From an uncultured Gammaproteobacteria bacterium (GTDB lineage: Bacteria > Pseudomonadota > Gammaproteobacteria > Steroidobacterales > GCA-2729495), in contig CAKZWQ010000003.1 of the NCBI GenBank assembly GCA_937921935.1, positions 1-64,000 of the forward strand: a DNA stretch of 64,000 nucleotides. Direction: 5' to 3'. A model generated the notes under the pieces. The model did not search any database, was not told the DNA's origin, and worked only from the letters and a program-made list of their open reading frames with translations. Position 1 is the stretch's first letter; each line of letters opens with the position of its first letter. Made by a program: the position numbers and the translations under genes. Below, in pieces: positions 37,238 to 50,208 of the stretch.

Positions 37238-38551
37238 ATGGGCAAGGTGACTGAAAGCCTCCAGGCCGCACTCAAAGAATGCGGTGCTACCTCGGCGGCT
37301 TTGTGCGTGGCTTTTAGCGGTGGCCGGGATTCCACCGTCCTTCTGCACAGCCTTGCGCAACTGCAGCTCGGCGCGCCTCTGCGGGCTATGCATATTGATC
37401 ACGCTTTGCACCGGGACTCAGAGGGCTGGGCTGAGCATTGTCGTCAGCTTGCCCGGCAGTTGCAGGTGCCCCTGCAGGTTGTCCGGGTCAAGGTCGCGAT
37501 CGGCACCAGCGGGCCCGAGGCGGCTGCCCGGGAGGCGCGCTATGAGGCCTTGCGGGTGGCGCTGAAGCCCGGCGAGTATTTATTGACCGCCCATCATCGC
37601 GACGATCAGCTGGAAACGGTTTTGCTTCGGCTGATGCGAGGCAGCGGTCCTGTTGGCATTGCCGGTATCAGGACCCTGATTCCATTCGCCCCGGGCTATC
37701 TGCTGCGCCCCTTGCTCGAGCTCAGCGGCGCGGACATTGCCCGCTATGGGGCGAAGCACGGTCTGGCCTGGCTTGAGGACCCGTCCAATGCGGATGCCGG
37801 CTATGACCGCAATTACCTGCGGCACGAAGTTATTCCCGGACTTAGCCGCCGCTGGCCCGCGGCGGCCCAGGTGGCTGCTCGCGCGGCCCGGCTTGGCGAG
37901 GAAGCTGCCGAACTGCTCGACGAGCTTGCCGTACAGGACGCCGTGGGCATCGTGCAGGGCGATGCGCTGGAACTGGCCGGTCTGCGCCAGCTGTCCGGCA
38001 GTCGTCAGCGGAACTTGCTGCGCAGCTTTCTGCGCCAGCAGGGCCTGGCAGTGCCCGGGGAAGCGGCCCTGCACGAGGGACTGGCGCAGCTGCTGCAGGC
38101 CCGGGCTGATAGCGCACCGCGCCTGGCATGGCCCGGCGGCGAGTTGCGCCGCTATCGCGAGCGGCTTTACCTGTTGCGCAGCCACCCGGATGCTGTGGCC
38201 CCGCCCGCCTCGCTAACCTGGGATACCCGCCGGCCCCTCGATCTGGGACCCCTGGCGGGCAGCCTGGACTGGCAGGCTGCGCCCGGTGCTCTCGGCCACG
38301 GGCCGGCAGACCTGACGGTTCGCTTTCGCAGCGGCGGTGAACGTCTGCGCAAGCACGGTTGCCACGTCCGGCTGAAGAACCTGTTCCAGGAAGCCGGCAT
38401 CGTGCCGTGGATGCGACCGCATGTGCCTTTGCTCTATGCGGGCGAGGAGCTACTGACGGTGGGTGACCTGTGGTACTCGGACCAATGGGCGCATCAGGCG
38501 TGGGCAGCTGGCGCGAAGCTGCGCTGGGCCCCCCGCGAAGCCTTACGCTAA
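37238..38551 (+). CDS. tilS: tRNA(Ile)-lysidine synthase
   Basis: TilS (437 aa) attaches lysine to C34 of the AUA-decoding tRNA-Ile, changing its codon and amino-acid identity. The N-type ATP pyrophosphatase P-loop is FSGGRDSTVLL (near residues 26-36). HIDHALHRDS, TAHHRDDQLETVLLRLMRGSG and the C-terminal RFRSGGERLRKHG domain complete the family. It follows accA by 21 bases, as in many gammaproteobacteria. Confidence 0.96.
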   Translation: MGKVTESLQAALKECGATSAALCVAFSGGRDSTVLLHSLAQLQLGAPLRAMHIDHALHRDSEGWAEHCRQLARQLQVPLQVVRVKVAIGTSGPEAAAREARYEALRVALKPGEYLLTAHHRDDQLETVLLRLMRGSGPVGIAGIRTLIPFAPGYLLRPLLELSGADIARYGAKHGLAWLEDPSNADAGYDRNYLRHEVIPGLSRRWPAAAQVAARAARLGEEAAELLDELAVQDAVGIVQGDALELAGLRQLSGSRQRNLLRSFLRQQGLAVPGEAALHEGLAQLLQARADSAPRLAWPGGELRRYRERLYLLRSHPDAVAPPASLTWDTRRPLDLGPLAGSLDWQAAPGALGHGPADLTVRFRSGGERLRKHGCHVRLKNLFQEAGIVPWMRPHVPLLYAGEELLTVGDLWYSDQWAHQAWAAGAKLRWAPREALR

Positions 38552-42876
<4,325 letters not shown>

Positions 42877-42881
42877 CAGTC

Positions 42882-43895
42882 TTGCTGTCCGACGTCGAGT
42901 TAGGTCGACTGCGTTACGCTGCGGATTTTTCGGTCCTGCCGCGGGGTTTGGGGCCAGCCCTCGCCCAGGGCGCCATCAGAAGCGAACTCAGCGATTTTCA
43001 CGTGAGTGAAGATTTGCCCTTCGAGCCGAGCGGAGAGGGTGAACATCTTTACCTGCATATTCGCAAGACCGGGCAAAATACCCGGTGGGTTGCCAAGCGC
43101 ATTGCCGAGGCCGTGGAGGTTGCTTACGGTGCTGTCGGTTTCGCCGGCATGAAGGACCGCTACGCCGTGACGGAGCAGTGGTTCAGTGTGCATCTTCCAG
43201 GTCTGCCGGATCCGGAATTACCTGAGCTGGAGGGCGTGGAGATACTGGAAAAGGTGCGCCATAACGCGAAACTGCGCACAGGCGCTGTGGCCAGTAACTG
43301 TTTTCGCCTGGTGATCCGCGAGCTTGAAACAGACCGGACCGAACTGGAACAGCGACTGGCGGTGTTGCCCACTCGCGGTGCGCCAAACTACTTTGGTCCC
43401 CAGCGATTTGGTCGTGATGCGGCCAACCTGGAGTTGCTCACCCGCCCGGGTCGCCTGGGTCGCGAGGCCCGGGGTTTTGGCTTGTCGGCATTGCGGGCGG
43501 GGCTCTTTAACGGCTACCTGGCGATGCGGGTGATGCAACATAGCTGGGACGCCGCGCTGGAGGGCGAGACTCCCGGTTCCCAAGGGGGTGGGACCGGATT
43601 GCTTTGGGGTACCGGCCAGAGCCGGTCTACCGGCCGTTCCCTGGAGCTGGAGCAAGCCTGGTTCAGCCTCTTTCCCGATGCCCGGCAACTGCTGGAGGCT
43701 CAGCGCGTGCGCATGATGCGCCGGTCCCTGACCTTATTACCAACAGCGCTTGAGTGGGAGTTCGGCGAGGGCAGACTAACTATCAGCTTTCGGCTGCCGC
43801 GCGGGACTTTTGCCACTTCCCTGTTGCGTGAACTCGGTGATTTCCGTGATGCATCGGCGCGGCCTGCGCCAACGGAGCAAAAGCTTGATTCTTAA
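42882..43895 (+). CDS. truD: tRNA pseudouridine(13) synthase
   Basis: TruD (337 aa) makes pseudouridine 13 in tRNA-Glu. The catalytic Asp is in VGFAGMKDRYAVTEQWFSV near residue 90. The NYFGPQRFGRDAANL motif and the inserted TRUD domain are recognisable, and the C-terminus has PRGTFATSLLREL. The TTG start at 42882 gives MLSDVELGRLRYA. Its 3' end overlaps the next gene by 11 bases if that gene starts at the TTG at 43885. Confidence 0.95.
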   Translation: MLSDVELGRLRYAADFSVLPRGLGPALAQGAIRSELSDFHVSEDLPFEPSGEGEHLYLHIRKTGQNTRWVAKRIAEAVEVAYGAVGFAGMKDRYAVTEQWFSVHLPGLPDPELPELEGVEILEKVRHNAKLRTGAVASNCFRLVIRELETDRTELEQRLAVLPTRGAPNYFGPQRFGRDAANLELLTRPGRLGREARGFGLSALRAGLFNGYLAMRVMQHSWDAALEGETPGSQGGGTGLLWGTGQSRSTGRSLELEQAWFSLFPDARQLLEAQRVRMMRRSLTLLPTALEWEFGEGRLTISFRLPRGTFATSLLRELGDFRDASARPAPTEQKLDS

Positions 43896-44628
43896 GCTGC
43901 TTGAACACGGCCCCGTGGCCGAGTTGCGTCTCAACCGGGAGCCGGCCAATGCGCTGAACCCCGCCCTGGTGATGGATCTGACGGACGGCTTGCGGCAGGC
44001 GGTCAGGGACGGAGCCGAGGCGATTGTCATTTCCGGTAAGTCGGGAATGTTCAGCGGCGGTCTGGACGTTCCGGAATTGCTGCCTCTGCCACGCAGTGCG
44101 ATCCGTGAATTCTGGGAACTGTTTTTTGCTTTGATGCGCACCGTCGCCGGCAGCCCGGTGCCGGTGGCCGCTGCAATTACCGGTCACAGTCCGGCCGGCG
44201 GCGCCGTGATTGCGACCCATTGTGATTATCGGGTGGCCGCCGCGGGGGAATTCAAGATCGGTTTCAACGAGGTAAGGGTGGGCTTGCCGGTGCCGTCAAC
44301 CATTTTGATCACCCTTGCCGATCTGGTTGGGATGCGCCAGGCCCGGCGTCTGGCCACCAGCGGCTTGCTGATTAGCCCGGATGAGGCCCATGCCATTGGC
44401 CTGGTGGATGAACTGGTATCGCCCGAAGAGGTGATACCACGCGCTCTTGAGTGGGGTGAGTCTATGGTCCGGCTGCCGCGAATCGCCCTGGCAGAAACCC
44501 GCCGGCAGGCGAAAGCCGAGTTGATGCAGCGACTCTCGACCGCCGACGATCCTGAGGTGGTGACTAATTACTGGTTCAGTGAAGAAACCCAGCGCGAAAT
44601 GCACAAGCTGGTTGAACGTCTGAGTTGA
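43885..44628 (+). CDS. Enoyl-CoA hydratase/isomerase family protein, ECI1-like
   Basis: This is a crotonase-fold protein of about 247 aa. The oxyanion-hole stretches are MFSGGLDVPELL and ITGHSPAGGAVIA. Only one catalytic Glu position is occupied, in IGFNEVRVGLPVP. This arrangement resembles delta3,delta2-enoyl-CoA isomerases more than hydratases, which use two Glu residues, so a role in oxidation of unsaturated fatty acids is inferred. The start is uncertain: the TTG at 43885 has GGAG seven bases upstream and overlaps truD, while an ATG at 43849 would add 12 residues. It sits in an otherwise housekeeping operon. Confidence 0.85.
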   Translation: MILKLLEHGPVAELRLNREPANALNPALVMDLTDGLRQAVRDGAEAIVISGKSGMFSGGLDVPELLPLPRSAIREFWELFFALMRTVAGSPVPVAAAITGHSPAGGAVIATHCDYRVAAAGEFKIGFNEVRVGLPVPSTILITLADLVGMRQARRLATSGLLISPDEAHAIGLVDELVSPEEVIPRALEWGESMVRLPRIALAETRRQAKAELMQRLSTADDPEVVTNYWFSEETQREMHKLVERLS

Positions 44629-44643
44629 CCCAGCACGGTCAAC

Positions 44644-45189
44644 TTAGCGACGCAGCAGGACGTAGACAGCGCCGGTACCCCCATGCCTCGGTTGAGCGGT
44701 GCAGAAGGCCAGCACCGGATCCCAGCGTCTTAACCATTTATTGACGAGATTTTTCAGCACCGGCCCCTTCGGTCCGGAGCCCAGGCCTTTGCCGTGTACG
44801 ATGCGTACACAACGTGCCCCTTCAGCCCGAGCTTCGACAATAAATTCGCGCATGGCGTCCAGGGCTTCATCGGATGTGAGGCCATGCAGGTCCAGTTCTT
44901 CGCGCATGGAGAACTGGCCGCGACGCAGTTTGCGAAAATCCCGCTCGGGCAGGCTGGGCCGGCGGAAGGACATTTCCTCGCCCGTTTCGATGTCTGAGTC
45001 TTCCGGCGGTGTTGCCAGAGATTCACGCAGGGCGGCCTGCTCATCCTGTCGCCGGGACATGGCGCGCGCCTTGGGTGCGGGTTTCGCCGGTGCCGGCCGG
45101 GTTTTATCAAGGGGTTTTACCCCCCGCATGGCCTCCCGGAATAGCGCGTCCCCGGCCGAGTTGCTATCTTTGCGGCTTTCCTTGGTCAT
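44644..45189 (-). CDS. Smr-domain protein
   Basis: This is a protein of 181 aa with a charged, probably disordered N-terminal half and a C-terminal Smr domain (about 95-180). The domain shows LDLHGLTSDEALDAMREFI, CVRIVHGKGLGS and FCTAQPRHGGTGAVYVLLR, the LDxH and HGxG motifs of the family. Stand-alone Smr proteins are nucleases or nucleic-acid binders; the E. coli SmrA/SmrB type is close, and SmrB cuts mRNA at collided ribosomes. It is the only minus-strand gene between rnhB and nlpD. Longer in-frame starts at 45225 and 45249 overlap the surE start region and look less likely. Confidence 0.88.
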   Translation of the reverse strand: MTKESRKDSNSAGDALFREAMRGVKPLDKTRPAPAKPAPKARAMSRRQDEQAALRESLATPPEDSDIETGEEMSFRRPSLPERDFRKLRRGQFSMREELDLHGLTSDEALDAMREFIVEARAEGARCVRIVHGKGLGSGPKGPVLKNLVNKWLRRWDPVLAFCTAQPRHGGTGAVYVLLRR

Positions 45190-45251
45190 ATCTCTCGCTG
45201 TGCTCGTGGCAATAAAGCGGCGCATGGTGGTTGGTAGCGGAAGCAACATCC

Positions 45252-46001
45252 TTGAGAATACTGCTGAGCAACGACGACGGCTACCAGGCCGAAGGTCTGG
45301 CGACCCTGGCCTTGTCCCTGTCGGACCTGGCCGAAATCGTGATTGTGGCGCCGGATCGTAATCAAAGTGGCGCCAGCCACTCCCTCACCCTGACCACGCC
45401 GCTGCGCGTCAGCCGGACCCGGGACGATATTTATTTCGTCAACGGGACGCCGACAGATTGTGTGCACCTGGCTATAACCGGGATGTTAGCGGAGGAGCCC
45501 GACATGGTAATCGCCGGGATCAATCACGGGGCTAATCTGGGTGATGATGTGCTGTATTCCGGCACCGTTGCCGCCGCAGTCGAAGGCCGCTTTCTTGGTT
45601 TGCCGGCAATTGCCGTCTCCCTGGTGGGTCATGAGCCCCGGCATTTTGATACGGCCGGCCAGGCAGTACGATCCTTGTTTAATCAGCTGGTCGCTGAGCC
45701 TTTGCCATCGGATACGATTCTTAATATCAATGTGCCTGACATCCCCTATGGCGAGATTCGTGGTTTTAAGGCGACGCGGCTCGGTTACCGGCACAGGGCC
45801 GAACCTGTTATTCCGGCGAAGGATCCCAAAGGCGAAACGGTTTACTGGGTCGGCGCAGCAGGGCAGGGCCAGGATGCCGGGCCTGGGACGGATTTTCATG
45901 CCATCGAGCATGGCTTTGTCTCTGTGACCCCCCTGCAAATCGATCTGACTCGACACGAGGCCATCGAAACCCTGGCCAACTGGCTGCCGGAGAGCAGTTG
46001 A
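45252..46001 (+). CDS. surE: 5'/3'-nucleotidase SurE
   Basis: SurE (249 aa) is a metal-dependent nucleoside monophosphate phosphatase linked to stationary-phase survival. The N-terminal [14 protein letters not shown] carries the metal-binding Asp pair. [27 protein letters not shown] and [17 protein letters not shown] complete the active site. The TTG at 45252 gives the family N-terminus [10 protein letters not shown] with GGAAG eight bases before; a TTG at 45231 would add seven residues. It is divergent from the Smr gene and 12 bases before pcm. Confidence 0.96.
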   Translation: MRILLSNDDGYQAEGLATLALSLSDLAEIVIVAPDRNQSGASHSLTLTTPLRVSRTRDDIYFVNGTPTDCVHLAITGMLAEEPDMVIAGINHGANLGDDVLYSGTVAAAVEGRFLGLPAIAVSLVGHEPRHFDTAGQAVRSLFNQLVAEPLPSDTILNINVPDIPYGEIRGFKATRLGYRHRAEPVIPAKDPKGETVYWVGAAGQGQDAGPGTDFHAIEHGFVSVTPLQIDLTRHEAIETLANWLPESS

Positions 46002-46013
46002 GGTGATGAGGTC

Positions 46014-46694
46014 ATGATCCAGGAAGGCCGAGATACCCGGGGTATCGGCATGACCTCGGCCCGCACGCGGGAGCGGCTAGTGCAGCGCCTGGCCCAGCAT
46101 GGGATTGATTCGGTGCCCGTCCTTGAGCGTGTCCGGGCCGTCCCCCGTCATCTGTTCGTGGACGAGGCGCTGGCCTCGCGGGCTTATGAGGACAGCGCGC
46201 TACCCATCGGCCATGGCCAGACTATTTCCCAGCCCTTTATCGTGGCCCTGATGACCCAGGCGATTACCGCGGATCGCCCAGGCACAGAGCCCCTGCCGAA
46301 AGTGCTCGAGGTGGGTACGGGCTGTGGCTATCAAACGGCGGTGCTGGCACCCCTTTGCAGTCAGCTCTATACCATCGAGCGGGTCGGAGCCTTGATGCGG
46401 CTGGCCAAGCGACGGGTCGCCGAGCTGGGCATCGCTAACGTTCGCTTTCGCCACGGTGACGGCATGGAGGGCTGGCCGGGGCAGGCGCCCTTCGACGGGA
46501 TCCTGGTAGCCGCGGCACCGGCGCAGGTGCCCGAAAATCTGCTTGCGCAACTGGCCGTGGGTGGCCGGCTGGTAATTCCTGTGGGTCCTGCCGGACGACA
46601 GACTTTGTTGCGAGTGACACGCACCGACTCGGGCTTTGAGCGCGAGGCTTTGTGTGACGTTTCCTTCGTTCCGCTGGTGCAGGGCAAAGGCTGA
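46014..46694 (+). CDS. pcm: Protein-L-isoaspartate O-methyltransferase
   Basis: PCMT (226 aa) methylates isoaspartyl residues in damaged proteins, using SAM, to begin their repair. The post-I motifs are clear: [34 protein letters not shown] (motif I), YTIER, and [18 protein letters not shown]. The family start may be ATG 46050 rather than 46014. The order surE-pcm-(yqaA)-nlpD is conserved. The stop shares one base with the next start (TGATG). Confidence 0.96.
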   Translation: MIQEGRDTRGIGMTSARTRERLVQRLAQHGIDSVPVLERVRAVPRHLFVDEALASRAYEDSALPIGHGQTISQPFIVALMTQAITADRPGTEPLPKVLEVGTGCGYQTAVLAPLCSQLYTIERVGALMRLAKRRVAELGIANVRFRHGDGMEGWPGQAPFDGILVAAAPAQVPENLLAQLAVGGRLVIPVGPAGRQTLLRVTRTDSGFEREALCDVSFVPLVQGKG

Positions 46695-47272
46695 TGCGGG
46701 TTTTTTCGCACCTGTATGAGCGGGTCATGGCCTGGTCCGAGCATCGACATGCACCGGCTTATCTCGGTGCTTTGAGTTTCGCCGAGTCCTCCTTTTTTCC
46801 GGTTCCGCCGGATGTCATGCTCGCGCCCATGGTGCTGGCGCGACCGACGCGGGCGTCCTGGCTGGCAGGATTGACCACGATTACATCTGTGCTGGGCGGC
46901 CTGGCCGGATTTGCTATCGGCGTGTTCGGCATTGATGCCGTTACGCCGTGGCTGGAACGCTTCGGTTATATGGATGAGTTTCAGCGGGCCAGTGAATGGT
47001 TCGATGCCTGGGGTTTCTGGGCGGTCCTTGCGGCGGGGTTCTCGCCGATTCCCTATAAGGTTTTCACAATTTCTGCCGGCGCGCTGGCAATGAACCTGCC
47101 GGTTTTCGCACTGGCCTCCCTGGTCGGCCGCGGATCACGCTTCTACCTGGTGGCTTTCCTCGTGGCCTGGGGCGGCCCGCGGGTCGAAGCCAGCCTGAAA
47201 CGCTACCTGGACATTATCGGATGGGCCCTCGTCGCACTGTTGGTCGTCGGCTACTTCTTGCTGCGGGGCTGA
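46694..47272 (+). CDS. YqaA/DedA-family membrane protein
   Basis: This is an inner-membrane protein of 192 aa from the VTT/SNARE-associated (YqaA) branch, with about five hydrophobic segments. Conserved features are FAESSFFPVPPDVMLAPM near the N-terminus and AAGFSPIPYKVFTISAGAL near residue 115, the re-entrant-loop motifs seen in this superfamily. DedA relatives act in envelope homeostasis and in lipid or carrier flipping; the role of YqaA itself is unknown. The 3' end overlaps the nlpD start by 52 bases in another frame. Confidence 0.88.
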   Translation: MRVFSHLYERVMAWSEHRHAPAYLGALSFAESSFFPVPPDVMLAPMVLARPTRASWLAGLTTITSVLGGLAGFAIGVFGIDAVTPWLERFGYMDEFQRASEWFDAWGFWAVLAAGFSPIPYKVFTISAGALAMNLPVFALASLVGRGSRFYLVAFLVAWGGPRVEASLKRYLDIIGWALVALLVVGYFLLRG

Positions 47273-47910
47273 CTGCTCTGCTGGTTCTGGCCGGTTGCAG
47301 CAATGCGCTGCGCTGGGAGCCGGATTACCACACAGTCCGCCAGGGCGAGACCCTTTATTCCATCGCTTTTCGTTATGGCCTGGATCAGCGTCAGCTGGCG
47401 GCATGGAATGGGCTCGGCAGCGGACGTCTGATCTATCCTGGGCAGCGGCTGAAACTGACGGGTCCGGCTGTCAGCAGCTCGGGGCAGGCTTCGCGCAGTA
47501 CTAAAAAGGCACCTGCCCCCCGAGCCCCGACGATTCCGGTTTCCGACTGGCGCTGGCCCACCAGCGGCCAGGTGATTGCAGGGTTTAACAGTTCGCAAAA
47601 AACGCAGAGCGGCATCCAGCTTGGCGGTCAGCGAGGGCAGTCGGTACAGGCTGCTTCAGCCGGGCAGGTCGTGTATGCCGGCAGCGGGCTGAAAAGCTAT
47701 GGGCAACTCGTGATCATCAAACACAATGCCACCTTCCTCAGTGCCTATGGCTACAACGAGGCCTTGCTGGTCAAGGAAGGTGATAGCGTGCAACGCGGGC
47801 AGCAGATCGCGCGCATGGGCCAGGGGCCCGGTCGTCGTTCCATGCTGCATTTCGAGATCCGTCGCAATGGTCAGCCGGTCAATCCGCTGAGCTATCTGCC
47901 AAAGCGCTAA
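47221..47910 (+). CDS. nlpD: NlpD-type lipoprotein with LysM and degenerate M23 peptidase domains
   Basis: NlpD (229 aa) is an outer-membrane lipoprotein that activates cell-wall amidases at division. The lipobox is LVLAGC, with the lipid Cys at residue 26. A LysM domain follows (YHTVRQGETLYSIAFRYGLD, split as YHTVRQGETL and SIAFRYGLD). The C-terminal LytM/M23 domain begins near WRWPTSGQVIAGF. The usual zinc ligands are lost: the HxH becomes MLHFEIR, and the first His/Asp positions read SGIQLG, so it is a non-catalytic activator. The signal peptide is encoded in the last 52 bases of the preceding gene. rpoS, which usually follows, is absent. Confidence 0.93.
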   Translation: MGPRRTVGRRLLLAAGLTALLVLAGCSNALRWEPDYHTVRQGETLYSIAFRYGLDQRQLAAWNGLGSGRLIYPGQRLKLTGPAVSSSGQASRSTKKAPAPRAPTIPVSDWRWPTSGQVIAGFNSSQKTQSGIQLGGQRGQSVQAASAGQVVYAGSGLKSYGQLVIIKHNATFLSAYGYNEALLVKEGDSVQRGQQIARMGQGPGRRSMLHFEIRRNGQPVNPLSYLPKR

Positions 47911-47920
47911 GGACGGTGTG

Positions 47921-48289
47921 TCATTCCAGGAATAACGCTGCGGCGACGCGCCGGCCCTCTGCGTTCAGGACATTAAAGGTCCGACAGGCGGCAGCGGTGT
48001 CCATGACTTCAAGACCAACGCCCTGTCGCATGATGTGCATGCTCAGTTCCGGTGCGGGAAAGCGATGACTGATGCCCGTGCCCAGCAAAATCAGCTCCGG
48101 CTGCTGGTCCAGCGCCGTCACCAAATGGTCTATGCTCAGTTGACTCAGGTCTGGCGGCGACCAGGGGCTAATCAGGTCCGGCGTACTCAGGATGACGGAC
48201 GTTTCTATGTCCCGGTCGCCCACGCGCAGCAGGCCCGGTCGGAAAGACCGGATGACCAGGCCGGGTGTTGGGTCGCGATCTAATTGCAT
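47921..48289 (-). CDS. Mth938-like (DUF498) domain protein
   Basis: This is a small soluble protein of 122 aa. The family pattern is visible: MQLDRDPTPGLVIRSFRPG at the start, a PELILLGTGISHRFP stretch and VMDTAAACRTFNVLNAEGRRVAAAL at the end. Bacterial members (Xcc1710 type) have no established function; mitochondrial relatives (NDUFAF3) assist complex I assembly, but extending that role to this protein is speculative. The minus-strand frame stays open to about 48844, but everything beyond 48289 is antisense to recJ and is not family-like. It converges on nlpD and is divergent from recJ. Confidence 0.85.
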   Translation of the reverse strand: MQLDRDPTPGLVIRSFRPGLLRVGDRDIETSVILSTPDLISPWSPPDLSQLSIDHLVTALDQQPELILLGTGISHRFPAPELSMHIMRQGVGLEVMDTAAACRTFNVLNAEGRRVAAALFLE

Positions 48290-48361
48290 GGGGAGAATCT
48301 CTTTGACGCAGTCTAGCCTGAGCTTGTGCACCCGCGCAGCCCTGGTTGCGGTTCTGGGCTT

Positions 48362-50086
48362 ATGAGTCGCTCCATCAGGCACAGAGATATACCAGGCGGC
48401 AGCGTTGAGCAACTGCCGGACCAACTGCATCCGATCCTTAGGCGCGTCTACGCGGCGCGTGAAGTCACGGCAGCGGAAATTGACCCCAGTCTGTCGAAGC
48501 TCATTCCCATTAGCCGCTTTAGCGCGGCTCAGATCGCGGCACAAAGGCTGGTAACAGCGCGTGAAAAGGGTGAGCGGATTGTTGTCATTGGCGACTTTGA
48601 TGCCGATGGTGCAACGGCCAGTGCACTGGCGGTGAGTACCCTGCGCGGGCTGGGTTTTGAACAGGTGGAATTTCTGGTGCCGGATCGATTTCTTTTCGGC
48701 TACGGACTGTCGCCCGCCATCGCCGAGCAGGCCGCAAGTCTGGCACCGGATTTGCTCATGACCGTGGACAATGGCGTCTCCAGTATCGAGGGTGTGGCCC
48801 GGGCCAACGAACTGGGCATGCGGGTCATCGTCACGGATCATCACCTGCCCGGTCGCGAGAGACCTGCCGCGGACGTCATGGTTAACCCGAATTTGCCTGA
48901 GGATGATTTCCCGTCCAAATGTCTGGCCGGCGTTGGCGTCGTGTTCTATGTCATGGCTGCCCTGGCCAGAGAGCTGGGCCAGCGGGGCATGGTCGATGCC
49001 GGTGCCGCCAACAAACTGGTCGCGTCTGGGCTGGACCTGGTCGCCCTGGGGACGGTGGCTGATCTGGTTCCCCTGGATTACAACAACCGCGTTCTCGTGG
49101 CTGAAGGGCTGCGACGTATTCGGGCTGGGCGTTGTCGGCCGGGGCTGCAGGCCCTGTTCCGGGCCGCCGCCCGAGATCCCCTGCAGGCCCGCAGTGCTGA
49201 TCTGGGTTTTGGTATCGCGCCGCGTCTGAATGCTGCGGGCCGCCTGGATGATATGTCCGTCGGCATCAACTGCCTGCTGGCTGACAGTTTGTCGGCAGCC
49301 CAGCCATTAGCCGTGCAGCTGGATCAGCTCAACCAGGAGCGTCGCGACCTGCAGGTCAGGATGGAGGGCGAAGCGCGTGCGCACCTGGCTGCTGCCCAGG
49401 CACAGGTCGCGCGTGAGCATGCCGATGCCTATTGTCTGTTCGATCCGGCCTGGCATGAGGGCGTCGTGGGCCTGGTAGCCAATCGCATCAAGGACCAGGC
49501 CAATCGTCCCGTGGTGGCTTTCGCACAATCCGATGAGCCGGGCTTTCTGAAGGGTTCGGCCCGTTCGGTGTCGGGTGTGCATATCAGGGATGCCATTGAC
49601 GCGGTCGCCGCCCGCGAACCGGGCCTGGTGGTGCGCTTTGGCGGCCATGCGATGGCCGCGGGCCTGACCCTGCGCGAAGCCGATCTGGATCGCTTCCGCG
49701 ATGCCTTGCGCGCCGAGCTGGCCGCCCACCGCGACGTACTGGAGCAGCCCAACGTGATCTGGAGCGACGGTGAGCTGGCTGAATCCGACTGGGGCCTGGA
49801 CCTGGCCCGTGATCTGGCCGCTGCTGGTCCGTGGGGCCAGGGGTTTCCTGAGCCGCAGTTTGATAGCGCCCTGGAGGTGGTCGAGTCACGGGTGCTGAAG
49901 GAGAAGCATCTGAAAATGACCGTCCGCCACCTGGAAGGCGGTGCACCCATCGACGCCATTGCGTTCAATCAGCCCGAACTCCCCCCCGGGGATAAGCTGC
50001 GCTTTGTGTATCGGTTAGAGGTGAATCGCTATCGCGGCCTGGAGCAGCCTCAGCTGGTCGTGGAGCACATGCAGGTGGACGCATAG
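48362..50086 (+). CDS. recJ: Single-stranded-DNA-specific exonuclease RecJ
   Basis: RecJ (574 aa) degrades single-stranded DNA 5' to 3' in RecFOR recombination and mismatch repair. DHH-family metal motifs are in order: VIGDFDADGATASAL, TVDNGVSS, VTDHHLPG and the DHHA1 motif RFGGHAMAAGLTL (near residue 430). ARSADLGFGIAPRLNAAGRL is also typical. The ATG at 48362 is the family-like start; an in-frame GTG or ATG at 48326 would add 12 residues. In relatives prfB follows closely; here about 1.8 kb intervenes. Confidence 0.96.
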   Translation: MSRSIRHRDIPGGSVEQLPDQLHPILRRVYAAREVTAAEIDPSLSKLIPISRFSAAQIAAQRLVTAREKGERIVVIGDFDADGATASALAVSTLRGLGFEQVEFLVPDRFLFGYGLSPAIAEQAASLAPDLLMTVDNGVSSIEGVARANELGMRVIVTDHHLPGRERPAADVMVNPNLPEDDFPSKCLAGVGVVFYVMAALARELGQRGMVDAGAANKLVASGLDLVALGTVADLVPLDYNNRVLVAEGLRRIRAGRCRPGLQALFRAAARDPLQARSADLGFGIAPRLNAAGRLDDMSVGINCLLADSLSAAQPLAVQLDQLNQERRDLQVRMEGEARAHLAAAQAQVAREHADAYCLFDPAWHEGVVGLVANRIKDQANRPVVAFAQSDEPGFLKGSARSVSGVHIRDAIDAVAAREPGLVVRFGGHAMAAGLTLREADLDRFRDALRAELAAHRDVLEQPNVIWSDGELAESDWGLDLARDLAAAGPWGQGFPEPQFDSALEVVESRVLKEKHLKMTVRHLEGGAPIDAIAFNQPELPPGDKLRFVYRLEVNRYRGLEQPQLVVEHMQVDA

Positions 50087-50208
50087 TGCCGGACGCGACA
50101 GCCATAGATTGATAGGCAAGGAGAAAGTGGACGTCTGTGGGGTGCCGGGTAGGCGCTTTGTCGATGGCGTGCCAGAATTTACGTCTTCGGATTCCTGAGA
50201 GTAGAAAA

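Noticed and set aside
48290..48844. Upstream extension of the Mth938-like gene to about 307 aa
   Set aside because: The extra part is antisense to recJ and unlike the family; the ATG at 48289 gives the normal length.
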